Assembly: GCF_000178995.1 (NCBI RefSeq)
Contig: NZ_ADVZ01000003.1
Location: forward strand, 310,001-374,000
Length of the DNA stretch: 64,000 nucleotides
Origin: Afipia sp. 1NLS2
GTDB lineage: Bacteria; Pseudomonadota; Alphaproteobacteria; Rhizobiales; Xanthobacteraceae
Reading direction: 5' to 3'
Made by a program: the position numbers and the translations under genes. Shown piece by piece: positions 11,550-20,718 of the stretch; position 1 is the first letter of the stretch; each line of letters opens with the position of its first letter. The notes under the pieces are model-generated. The model was not told the origin of the DNA, did no database searches, and was given only the letters and a program-made list of their open reading frames with translations.

Positions 11550-12953
11550 ATGGCACGCGATCCACAGGCGGCGCTGGTAGCTCTGAATCGCTTTGGACTG
11601 GGTGCGCGGGGCGGCGGCGCGGGCGACTTTGCCAGCGCGGCGTCCGACCCGCGGGATTTCGTGAAGGCGGAACTCGGCCGCCGGAATATCGCTCTGCTCG
11701 ATGTTCCCGGTTTGCAGGCAACACCGGCGCTGGCGCAGGTGGCTTTCGATTATCAGGCCGAGGTTAAACAGCAGCGCAAGGCGGCCGCCCAGGCGCTTGC
11801 CATGGCATCCGATGGCAAGCCGTCGCCACGGCAGTCGCCCAATGTGATCCAGCAGACGTTTCGTGCCGAAGCCCTCGCGCGCGTGCAGCGTGCGACGATG
11901 GCCGAAAGCGGTATCGTGGAGCGGCTCGTCGCGTTCTGGTCGAACCATTTCTGCATTTCCGCGAACAAGGGACAACTTGCGCGGATATGGGCGGGCTCTT
12001 TTGAGCGGGAAGCAATCCGGCCGCATGTGCTCGGCCGGTTCAGCGACATGCTGTTGGCTGTCGAACAACACCCGGCGATGCTGTTCTATCTCGACAATCA
12101 GCAGTCGGTCGGACCGAATTCGCGGGCAGGGCGCAACCGCAAGCGTGGGCTGAACGAAAACCTCGCGCGCGAAATGATGGAGTTGCACACGCTGGGTGTC
12201 GGCAATGGTTATACCCAGCAGGATGTCACCACGCTCGCGGCCATCCTGACCGGATGGACCTTCGGCGGACGGGCGGGACGGCTCGGCGAGCCCGGCACAT
12301 TCATCTTCAATGCCAACGCGCATGAACCCGGCCCGCAAAAATTGCTGGGCAAGGTCTACGACGATACGGGTGTGACGCAGGGCGAAATGGTGCTGGCGGA
12401 TATTGCGCGCCGTTCCGCAACGGCGAAGTTCATCGCCCACAAATTTGCGGCGCATTTCATCGCGGACGATCCGCCGCCTGCGCTGGTCGCAAAGCTGGAA
12501 ACAGCTTTTGCACGGACGGATGGCGACCTGAAAGTGCTCGCCACGACGCTCGTGGATTCAGATGAAGCCTGGACGGCGCCGATGACGAAGATCCGCACGC
12601 CGAACGAATTTCTCGTCGCGACGGGGCGGATCATGGGCCGGATTCCCGAGGAGTCGGGCCGCTACCTCGGTGCGCTCAACCTGCTTGGTGAGCCGCTCTG
12701 GACTCCGCCGGGGCCGAATGGTTTCGCCGACACCAACGCAATGTGGGCGTCGCCGGAGAACATGAAACTCCGGCTCGACGTCGCCTCGCAGATTTCCTCA
12801 CGCATCGCCGGCATGTTGAATCCGAACGATGTGCTGGAGGCGTGTGCGGGAGAGGCCGCCTCGGACGACACGCGCAAGGTCGTCGCGCGCGCGGAGACGC
12901 GTGAACAGGCGCTGGCCCTGCTTTTGATGTCGCCGGAATTCCAGAGGAGATGA
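11550..12953 (+). CDS. DUF1800 domain-containing protein
   Basis: The 467-residue protein opens with ARDPQAALVALNRFGLGAR, the usual DUF1800 beginning, and contains VAFWSNHFCIS and NENLAREMMELHTLGVGNGYTQ. The latter motifs are conserved family regions. No signal peptide is evident with this start. It is followed after only 3 bp by a DUF1501 gene, the standard partner, implying one operon and a shared exported or surface role. The precise function of the pair is not established. Confidence 0.85.
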   Translation: MARDPQAALVALNRFGLGARGGGAGDFASAASDPRDFVKAELGRRNIALLDVPGLQATPALAQVAFDYQAEVKQQRKAAAQALAMASDGKPSPRQSPNVIQQTFRAEALARVQRATMAESGIVERLVAFWSNHFCISANKGQLARIWAGSFEREAIRPHVLGRFSDMLLAVEQHPAMLFYLDNQQSVGPNSRAGRNRKRGLNENLAREMMELHTLGVGNGYTQQDVTTLAAILTGWTFGGRAGRLGEPGTFIFNANAHEPGPQKLLGKVYDDTGVTQGEMVLADIARRSATAKFIAHKFAAHFIADDPPPALVAKLETAFARTDGDLKVLATTLVDSDEAWTAPMTKIRTPNEFLVATGRIMGRIPEESGRYLGALNLLGEPLWTPPGPNGFADTNAMWASPENMKLRLDVASQISSRIAGMLNPNDVLEACAGEAASDDTRKVVARAETREQALALLLMSPEFQRR

Positions 12954-12956
12954 ACC

Positions 12957-14192
12957 ATGCATGATCGTTTTCTTGAATGCTGCGAAGACGGGACGCTGCG
13001 CGGTTTGTCCCGGCGCACGCTGCTGGCCGGTGGCGCGGCCTTCGCAGCATGGGCCTATCTTCCGAAATTTGCCCATGCCGCCGATGGGCGCGATCCACAT
13101 TTGATAACGATCATCCTGCGCGGCGCGCTGGATGGCATCGCGACCGTCGCGCCCGTCGCCGACCCCGATTACGCCGGGCTGCACGGCTCCATTGCGCTCG
13201 CGCTTGAGGGGCCGCATCCGGCGATCGCGCTCGATTCTTTTTTCGCGCTGCATCCATCAATGCCGGAATTCGCGCGGATGTATAAAAACGGCAACGCCGC
13301 CGTGATTCATGCGACCGCGACGGCCTATCGTGACCGTTCGCATTTTGACGGGCAGGACGTGCTGGAAAGCGGTTTTGCCGGTCCCGGCCGGGTGCAAAGC
13401 GGATGGCTCAATCGCGCTCTGGAAAATCTGCCGCGTGGCGAACATGTCTCGCGCGGTCTGGGCGTCGGTGCAACGACGCCGCTGGTGCTGCGCGGCGCGG
13501 CGCCCACGGTCGGCTGGGTGCCGGCGCGGCTTCCTCAGGCGGCCGACGACACCGCCATGCGCTTGATCGAACTCTATAACCATCGCGATCCGATACTTGC
13601 CACCGCTCTGTCACAGGGGTTGCAGATCGACAAGCTCGCGGCGAACGATGGCGGCATGAAGCCGATGTTCGGCGGCCCAAATGCGATGCGGCTTGCTGCG
13701 CAGGGGGCAGCCAGGATCATGGCGAAAGATGACGGTCCCCGGATTGCCGCGCTTGCGTTCGATGGCTGGGATACCCACGCCAATGAGGGCGGTCCTGTTG
13801 GGCGGCTCGCGCAATTGCTGGCGGGTCTCGACGGCGCGCTCGCCGATTTTGAAACCGGGCTTGGCGACAAATGGCGGGATACCGCGATCGTGGTCGTGAC
13901 GGAGTTTGGCCGTACCGCGCGCATCAATGGAACGTCGGGAACGGATCACGGCACCGGCACCATTGCGTTGCTTGCAGGCGGCGCCATCAAGGGCGGCCGC
14001 GTGATCTCGGACTGGCCGGGCTTGAAGACTGCCGACCTTTACCAGGCACGCGATCTTAAACCGACGACGGATTTGCGCGGTGTGTTGAAAGGCCTTCTGC
14101 ATGACCATCTCGGTCTCGGCGAGCGTGTGCTGGCCGAAAGCGTCTTCCCGGATAGTGTCGGGGTCAGGCCAATGCAGGGCCTTGTTGTCTAG
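12957..14192 (+). CDS. DUF1501 family protein with Tat-type signal
   Basis: The 411-residue protein has a twin-arginine leader: SRRTLLAGG at about residues 18-26, hydrophobic to about 42 and ending FAHA-AD. Later segments GWDTHANEGG and VVVVTEFGRTARINGTSGTDHG are the alkaline-phosphatase/sulfatase-like conserved regions of DUF1501. Tat export would fit a folded, metal-containing protein. GGAG lies about 10 bases before the ATG, and the upstream DUF1800 gene is 3 bp away. No substrate can be inferred. Confidence 0.85.
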   Translation: MHDRFLECCEDGTLRGLSRRTLLAGGAAFAAWAYLPKFAHAADGRDPHLITIILRGALDGIATVAPVADPDYAGLHGSIALALEGPHPAIALDSFFALHPSMPEFARMYKNGNAAVIHATATAYRDRSHFDGQDVLESGFAGPGRVQSGWLNRALENLPRGEHVSRGLGVGATTPLVLRGAAPTVGWVPARLPQAADDTAMRLIELYNHRDPILATALSQGLQIDKLAANDGGMKPMFGGPNAMRLAAQGAARIMAKDDGPRIAALAFDGWDTHANEGGPVGRLAQLLAGLDGALADFETGLGDKWRDTAIVVVTEFGRTARINGTSGTDHGTGTIALLAGGAIKGGRVISDWPGLKTADLYQARDLKPTTDLRGVLKGLLHDHLGLGERVLAESVFPDSVGVRPMQGLVV

Positions 14193-14195
14193 ACG

Positions 14196-14975
14196 TTATG
14201 AAATGCCGCGCAGGGCAGTCGCTGTCATGCGGCGCACGGCGGTTTCCGCGTCGCGCGTGATCTGCTTGCGGCTGGCGTCGAGATCGCAGACGATGGCCTC
14301 GCCCCATGTCACCGTGACATCGACCGCGCCTGCCGCGAGCACGCCCAACAGATGCGGCACGAGGTCGGTTTCGCCATACCACGCGACCTTGTCGCGCAGC
14401 GCGCGTCCGACCGGCACGCCGCCGAACTTCATGTAAGCGAGCGACACCGGCTGCACCACGATGTTCTTCCTGCCGTCACCCATGGCGTGATGCACCGCGC
14501 CGACCAGCGCCGAACGGAACGGCAGGATACGAATGCCGTCGCTCGAGGTGCCTTCCGGAAACAGCACGACGCTGTCGCCATTGTGCAGACGGTTTGCCAT
14601 TTCGGCGGTCGCCTCGCCGGTCTTGTGGCGCCGCTCACGCTCGATGAAGACGGTGCGTTGCAGCTTCGCCAGCATGCCGAAGATGGGCCAGCCCGCGACT
14701 TCGGATTTCGCCACGAACACGACGGGGGCCAGCGAACTGAGGATAGAGATGTCGAGCCAGGAGGCGTGGTTCGACAGGATCAGGATATGTTCGGCGGAGG
14801 CGCGCTGGCCGATCTCGTGGATGCGCACGCCGAGGATGTGGCAGACGATGCGGTGAAACAGCACCGGCACCTTGCGCTGCAAATCATTCTGCAAGGCGAG
14901 GCCGAGAAGATGAAAGGGCGCCAGCACCAGAAAGGTCAGGCTCAGCGCGAGAATGGCAAAGGCGGCACGGATCAT
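14196..14975 (-). CDS. plsC: 1-acyl-sn-glycerol-3-phosphate acyltransferase
   Basis: The 259-residue protein has an N-terminal membrane helix and the PlsC motifs. The HX4D catalytic pair is H70-D75 in SNHASWLD, and FPEGTSSDG (about 139-147) binds glycerol phosphate. It would transfer a fatty acyl chain to lysophosphatidic acid in inner-membrane phospholipid synthesis. The gene lies tail-to-tail with DUF1501, 3 bp apart. An ornithine-lipid acyltransferase is the main alternative, since the families share these motifs. Confidence 0.85.
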   Translation of the reverse strand: MIRAAFAILALSLTFLVLAPFHLLGLALQNDLQRKVPVLFHRIVCHILGVRIHEIGQRASAEHILILSNHASWLDISILSSLAPVVFVAKSEVAGWPIFGMLAKLQRTVFIERERRHKTGEATAEMANRLHNGDSVVLFPEGTSSDGIRILPFRSALVGAVHHAMGDGRKNIVVQPVSLAYMKFGGVPVGRALRDKVAWYGETDLVPHLLGVLAAGAVDVTVTWGEAIVCDLDASRKQITRDAETAVRRMTATALRGIS

Positions 14976-15246
14976 CAGAGGCCGAAATAAGACATTGGGC
15001 GAGCCGCTTATATCCTGCTACCGCGGGGCAGATCGCAAAAAAATGCGACCGCCAGTCATGATGCAGGGGGAGCTGCAGGGGGCTGACCGAAGGCCGCAAA
15101 GGCGAACGATGGGCAAAGGTGCCCGCTTTCAAAAGCTAGCCGGAATTTGTTACATCCGCGCGACAGATTTTTCTCCGGCACAGCGATCTATTCGGGGCCG
15201 GAGACGTTGAAACGATCCTTCCTTCATTTTTTACCCAGGAAAACCG

Positions 15247-15597
15247 ATGCCGACCATTTCGCCCGCGATCTTGCCGATCCTGATGCTGTTTGCCTCGAAC
15301 TGTTTCATGACCTTCGCCTGGTATGGACATCTGCGGTTCAAGGAGAGCCCGCTGGTCCTGGTCATCATGGTCAGTTGGGGCATCGCGTTGTTCGAGTACT
15401 GGCTGGCGGTACCGGCCAATCGCTGGGGCAGCGCGGTCTATACGCCGGCGCAGCTCAAGACCATTCAGGAAGTGATCACGCTGATCGTGTTCGCGGGATT
15501 TTCGGCGTTCTATCTCAAGGAGCCGCTCGGCTGGAATCAGGCGGTCGGCTTTGCCTTTATCGCGGTCGGCGCGTTCTTCATCTTCCACAAGGGTTGA
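15247..15597 (+). CDS. DMT family (DUF486) small membrane protein
   Basis: The 116-residue protein has four predicted helices. The conserved blocks NCFMTFAWYGHLRF and SWGIALFEYWLAVPANR and the ending AVGAFFIFHKG are typical of DUF486, a four-helix relative of the drug/metabolite transporter superfamily. CCAGG-type bases precede the ATG by about 6. The substrate is unknown. Its 3' end overlaps the antisense small gene at 15537-15743 by about 60 bp. Confidence 0.85.
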   Translation: MPTISPAILPILMLFASNCFMTFAWYGHLRFKESPLVLVIMVSWGIALFEYWLAVPANRWGSAVYTPAQLKTIQEVITLIVFAGFSAFYLKEPLGWNQAVGFAFIAVGAFFIFHKG

Positions 15598-15743
15598 GAG
15601 GGACGAAGTTTGGGCGCGACGAGTGCCGTGCTGCCGAGAACTTTCGTGTCGCTGCTGTCCGCCCGCGTCAGGATCAGAAGCGAAGCCAAAACGAGAATGG
15701 CGGCCGCCAGCGACACCGCGACGAAGATGACAGGTATCTTCAT
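15537..15743 (-). CDS. small single-span membrane protein, 68 aa
   Basis: The protein reads MKIPVIFVAVSLAAAILVLA... It has one N-terminal transmembrane helix (about residues 3-24) and then a basic, proline-containing soluble tail. A GGGG run about 7 bases upstream could serve as ribosome site. The last 20 codons lie antisense to the DUF486 gene, which lowers confidence in the C-terminus. It follows another small membrane protein gene by 32 bp on the same strand. No function is known. Confidence 0.4.
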   Translation of the reverse strand: MKIPVIFVAVSLAAAILVLASLLILTRADSSDTKVLGSTALVAPKLRPSQPLWKMKNAPTAIKAKPTA

Positions 15744-15775
15744 CGATAACCCCGAAAGAAAGGGCGGGCGGGAAT

Positions 15776-15937
15776 TCAAGCGATGGTGCCCACGAACCGG
15801 ATCGAAAGTATCGCAAGCGAGACGACGAGGCACACGGACAGGCACGCCGCAGCGACGGCTGCAGCGGTCAGGTCGCGGGCACCCTGCTGGGTGAAGGAAT
15901 ATCCGAAACCCCGGTCAACGATCTTCGAACGCATCAT
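15776..15937 (-). CDS. small single-span membrane protein, 53 aa
   Basis: The frame begins with two ATGs and reads MMRSKIVDRGFGYSFTQQGA. A soluble N-terminus of about 24 residues precedes one hydrophobic helix (about 25-47) that ends VGTIA. An AGGA lies about 11 bases before the first ATG. Together with the 68-residue protein just downstream it makes a tandem of tiny membrane proteins. No family is recognised. Confidence 0.45.
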   Translation of the reverse strand: MMRSKIVDRGFGYSFTQQGARDLTAAAVAAACLSVCLVVSLAILSIRFVGTIA

Positions 15938-15952
15938 GGCACGGCATCCTGA

Positions 15953-15973
15953 GCGTGGTGCGAATCACCACGC
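15953..15973. repeat. perfect 8-bp hairpin upstream of small membrane genes
   Basis: GCGTGGTG, five bases, then CACCACGC form a perfect stem-loop 15 bp before the 53-residue gene. It could act in the 5' leader or as an operator. There is no T-run on either side, so a terminator is less likely. Confidence 0.35.
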
Positions 15974-16080
15974 ATCCAGATGTGGCAAATTTTACCGTTT
16001 GAAATTTGGCGCTAATGGCCCGAAATATGGCGGAAACGCGGCGGGTTCCCTAATTGGACCCGCTCGTTTCTATCGTATCG

Positions 16081-16719
16081 TCAGGCCTTTTCCGTGTTGA
16101 GGGAAGGCTCGCGAATCCAGTCCATGCGCACGAAGCGCGGATGACTTTCGACGCGCTTGAGCCAGGCGCGAATTGCGGGAAATTCGCGCAGGCTGAAATC
16201 GCATTGCTCGGCGACATGGGTGTAGCCGTACATCGCGATGTCCGCGACAGTCAGGTGACCCGATACAAAATATTCGTGCACCCTGAGATGGGCTTCGATC
16301 ATGCCCAACGCGCCGTAGCCGCGCTCCATCCAGTCCTCCAGCGCGTGCATTTGCAGATCGCGGCCGCCGCGCACCAGCGCCAGCCAGAAATAGGCCGCGC
16401 CGACGCTCGGCTCCAGCGCGTGCTGTTCAAAGAACATCCACTGCAAAGCCTCGGCGCGCTCGATGGCGCTTTCCGGTGCGAGCGGCGTGTTGATGGCGAG
16501 ATACCACAGGATTGCGTTCGATTCGGCGAGGTAATGCTTTTCGGCGACTTCGAGCAGCGGCACCTGTCCGCGCGGATTCATCGCGAGGAAATCCGGCGTG
16601 CGGCTTTCGCCACGAAGAATGTCGATCTCGACCACTTCAAAGGGAACGTCGAGGAGGGCGAGCGCCAGCCGGACCTTGTAGCTGTTGCCGGAGCGCTGCA
16701 TCGAATAGAGCTTGTACAT
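16081..16719 (-). CDS. glutathione S-transferase family protein
   Basis: The 212-residue protein has the thioredoxin-like start MYKLYSMQRSGNSYKVRLAL and NPRGQVPLLEV with the cis-proline. The glutathione site segment LAESNAILWYLA and a helical C-terminal domain containing LTVADIAMYGYTH follow. S10 in QRSGNS is the likely activating residue. It is the third GST in the first 17 kb and is distant in sequence from the other two. The physiological substrate is unknown. Confidence 0.88.
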   Translation of the reverse strand: MYKLYSMQRSGNSYKVRLALALLDVPFEVVEIDILRGESRTPDFLAMNPRGQVPLLEVAEKHYLAESNAILWYLAINTPLAPESAIERAEALQWMFFEQHALEPSVGAAYFWLALVRGGRDLQMHALEDWMERGYGALGMIEAHLRVHEYFVSGHLTVADIAMYGYTHVAEQCDFSLREFPAIRAWLKRVESHPRFVRMDWIREPSLNTEKA

Positions 16720-16871
16720 CCGTCGTTCGTCTCACTGGGCGGCGGACCGCAACATCGTTGGCCCAGACAATGAGGTGCGGGCAGCGTCCCCGCAAGGCCG
16801 GTAGGCTGGAATAGTTGAAAGCTCTCTTTCGAGCGGCCATTGCAGCAGGATTTTGCCGCGCCGCGACAGGA

Positions 16872-17936
16872 TCACGTCTTCGCGATATCCGGACGCCTGA
16901 CGCTTGCGGTCTCGGGCGAGACTTGCGCCGGGGCGAGGCCGGCCGTCACGATTGTGTCCGTTCCAGTGCTCTCGATAGGAGGCACGATCGAGGGAGAATC
17001 CGCCACGGAGGGAAGTGGCATCATGTCATTTGCCCGATCGCTGCGAACGGTCCGGTGCGCTATCAGCCAGCAGGGACATGCGATTGCAATTCCGGCGATG
17101 ACATCGACGACATAATGGCTACCCGCAAAAGGTGTTGCCAGGATCATCATGATGTTGATGGCGAGCGCTATCCATCCCAATCCGCGCACACGCCAAAGGG
17201 CAAGCACGAAAAGCACGCTGAGAGCGGCGTGCAGACTCGGGAAAGTGATGATGCCCTCAGAATTCAATCCCGACATCGCATGGAATGTGCCGTTCCGAAG
17301 ACCAAGGAAGACCGGCCAGCTTGTCGACGACACGGGGATGGCCCCGTGCGCGAGAGCGGGTTGGGCATGGTAGAAAAGCCATGGCCCCGTGGCAGGGATG
17401 ACGGCCGATATGCCGATCGTGACGAGAGTCGTCAGCATGAACGCCTGAACGAAGGCGCTCAGGCGCAGGGTGTGTCCCGCGAATCCAAGTATCAGCACTG
17501 TCGCGATGACTTGCAGCGTGAAGCTCGCATAGGCGAACGCAAAAATCTGGTAGAGCCATGAATGGCTGGTGATCAACGAAACGTATCCAAGCCAGTCGAT
17601 GCCGAGGTGGCGATCCCAACTGGCGAGAAGGGCGTCCTGCAAGGGAAACCCGGCGCTTGCGGCGACATAGGATATCGGCGCGCCGACAGCGGTGAACGCA
17701 ACGATCTGCGCGGTGCTCATCAGCGCACTGCCGATGCTCGGGTCCCGGCGGACCGAAGTGTAAAACCAGCTTGCGGCGCATAAGAGAATACAGGCGCCCG
17801 TCGCTTTCGAGAACGATGCCCATTCGATGTGAAACGGCCCGATCAGCGATGCGATGATGACGCTCGCGCCCATTGCTGCGACCACGATCCAGATCGTGCG
17901 ATTGAGCCGCTGCAAAGAGGGTTGGGAAACATCCAT
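16872..17936 (-). CDS. PAP2 superfamily membrane phosphatase/transferase
   Basis: The 354-residue polytopic protein has about eight predicted helices. Two PAP2 motifs are visible: FPSLHAA at about 231-237, holding the catalytic histidine, and GSHYVVDVIAG at about 270-280. The arrangement fits the PAP2_3 branch related to inositol-phosphoceramide synthase catalytic subunits. A hydrophilic C-terminal tail of about 60 residues is extra. It probably acts on a lipid phosphate in the inner membrane. The exact substrate is not readable. Confidence 0.8.
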   Translation of the reverse strand: MDVSQPSLQRLNRTIWIVVAAMGASVIIASLIGPFHIEWASFSKATGACILLCAASWFYTSVRRDPSIGSALMSTAQIVAFTAVGAPISYVAASAGFPLQDALLASWDRHLGIDWLGYVSLITSHSWLYQIFAFAYASFTLQVIATVLILGFAGHTLRLSAFVQAFMLTTLVTIGISAVIPATGPWLFYHAQPALAHGAIPVSSTSWPVFLGLRNGTFHAMSGLNSEGIITFPSLHAALSVLFVLALWRVRGLGWIALAINIMMILATPFAGSHYVVDVIAGIAIACPCWLIAHRTVRSDRANDMMPLPSVADSPSIVPPIESTGTDTIVTAGLAPAQVSPETASVRRPDIAKT

Positions 17937-18161
17937 TCCGGGGCCTGAAACGCGAGGGGTAACCGATGTCCGGGCTTATCAGGGCCGGGTTCGCGTCCCG
18001 TTAAAATCGAGGGAATGCCTGTCTCCGAGGCAGGGCGGCGGATGCTGTGTTCAAGCCCGATTCAGGGAGCTTTTTCGTTCAAAATCTCGAAATTTCGCAG
18101 CTTTGCAGCGAAGCGTCTTGCGATGCACCGCCGCCGGTCCTAGTGTGCGGCGCACTTTTAG

Positions 18162-19421
<1,260 letters not shown>

Positions 19422-19546
19422 ATATTTGTAACTATTCTCGGCATTGTGACTTGCAGCGGGGGGGCAGCGTGTTATGCGCTTTCCTCTCTCTATCTTCCTT
19501 CCTTTCCCAACGCATCGATATCGATTCGTGTAGCCGGAGACTTCCC

Positions 19547-20065
19547 ATGCGACTTTCTTACCTTGTCGGCGCAGCATCTGCCCTTCTTCTTGCGTCGTTC
19601 GCGACTGCGAATGCGCAGCAGGGCGTCCAGGTTGGCGTTCTTCGCTGCCACGGTGGTCCGAATGTCGGCCAGATCCTGACCTCCACGACCAATCTCGACT
19701 GTGTGTTCGAGGGCCGTGGCCGTCGTCCCGAAGGTTATGTCGCCACCGTCCGCCGTTTCGGCGTTGACCTCGGCGCGACCAGCCAGACCGATTTCGGCTG
19801 GCGCGTTCATGCTCCGACCGTCCAGGTTGGCCCGGGCGATCTTTCCGGCAGCTACGCGGGCGTCGGCGGCAATGCCGCGATCGGCGTCGGCGGCGGCAGC
19901 AACTTCCTGGTCGGCGGTTCGGCCAATTCGTTCGCGCTGCAGCCCCTCAGCCTGCAGGGCCAGACCGGCCTCAACGTCTCGGGCGGCATCGTCAGCCTCG
20001 AGCTGCGCCCGGTTGGCTACATGCACCGCGGTCATGCCAAGCGGCACCGTCACCACCGCCACTAA
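19547..20065 (+). CDS. DUF992 exported protein with His-rich tail
   Basis: The 172-residue protein has a signal peptide (about 1-24, cleaved after ANA). The DUF992 core starts QVGVLRCHGGPNVGQI and ends GQTGLNVSGGIVSLELRP. GGAGA sits 7 bases before the ATG at 19547. The last 14 residues contain eight His/Lys/Arg-dominated positions (HRGHAKRHRHHRH), which suggest metal or polyanion binding. A downstream paralogue lacks this tail. Periplasmic location is inferred and the function is unknown. Confidence 0.85.
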   Translation: MRLSYLVGAASALLLASFATANAQQGVQVGVLRCHGGPNVGQILTSTTNLDCVFEGRGRRPEGYVATVRRFGVDLGATSQTDFGWRVHAPTVQVGPGDLSGSYAGVGGNAAIGVGGGSNFLVGGSANSFALQPLSLQGQTGLNVSGGIVSLELRPVGYMHRGHAKRHRHHRH

Positions 20066-20089
20066 TTCTGGCGAATGGAATATATCGGA

Positions 20090-20118
20090 CAGGCCCGCGC
20101 AAGCGGGCCTGTTTTTTT
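20090..20118 (+). terminator. rho-independent terminator after first DUF992 gene
   Basis: CAGGCCCGC, the loop GCAA, GCGGGCCTG and then seven T residues form a textbook intrinsic terminator. It separates the first DUF992 gene from its paralogue. Confidence 0.95.
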
Positions 20119-20229
20119 ATGGGCTTTTGGTTGCTCCCGGATGCGATCCGGTTGAACTCCCCCGGCGGCAGGGATTACAACAAGGGCGAGGCCGCCGCCT
20201 CCGCGCACCGGCCTTGATTGGGGGATTCC

Positions 20230-20718
20230 ATGCGCCGCGCCTTCGCAATCCTGTCCTTTGCGTCTTTTACCGCCGCCGCTCTTTTTGCGCTCTCAGCTCC
20301 CGCCGATGCCCAGCAGGGCCGGGTACAGGCAGGAGTGATCGAATGCCGTGGCGGGCCCCATGTCGGTCTGGTGGTCGGATCGATGAATAATCTCGGCTGC
20401 GTCTTTCGCGCCAACGGCCGGCCAGACGATCTTTACATCGCGACCGTCACCAAGGTTGGCCTCGACCTCGGCATCACGGACCAGACCGCCGTATCGTGGG
20501 TGGTGTTCGCGCCGACTGTCCAGCTTGGGCCCGGCGATCTGTCCGGCAACTACGCCGGTGTCGATGCCAGCGCCGCGGTTGGTGTCGGTCTCGGCGCCAA
20601 TGCGCTCGTCGGTGGCTCGGCCAATTCCTTCGCCCTGCAACCATTAAGCGTGCAGGGACAAACGGGGCTTAGCGTCGCGGCGGGCGTGCAAAGTCTCCAG
20701 CTTCGTCCGGGACGATGA
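20230..20718 (+). CDS. DUF992 exported protein (second paralogue)
   Basis: The 162-residue protein has a signal peptide (about 1-28, cleaved after ADA). The DUF992 core is clearly related to the upstream copy: QAGVIECRGGPHVG, APTVQLGPGDLSGNYAGV and GGSANSFALQPLS are nearly identical blocks. GGGGA lies a few bases before the ATG at 20230. Its TGA overlaps the ATG of the SulP transporter (ATGA), indicating translational coupling. Function is unknown; the coupling hints at a role with anion uptake. Confidence 0.85.
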   Translation: MRRAFAILSFASFTAAALFALSAPADAQQGRVQAGVIECRGGPHVGLVVGSMNNLGCVFRANGRPDDLYIATVTKVGLDLGITDQTAVSWVVFAPTVQLGPGDLSGNYAGVDASAAVGVGLGANALVGGSANSFALQPLSVQGQTGLSVAAGVQSLQLRPGR

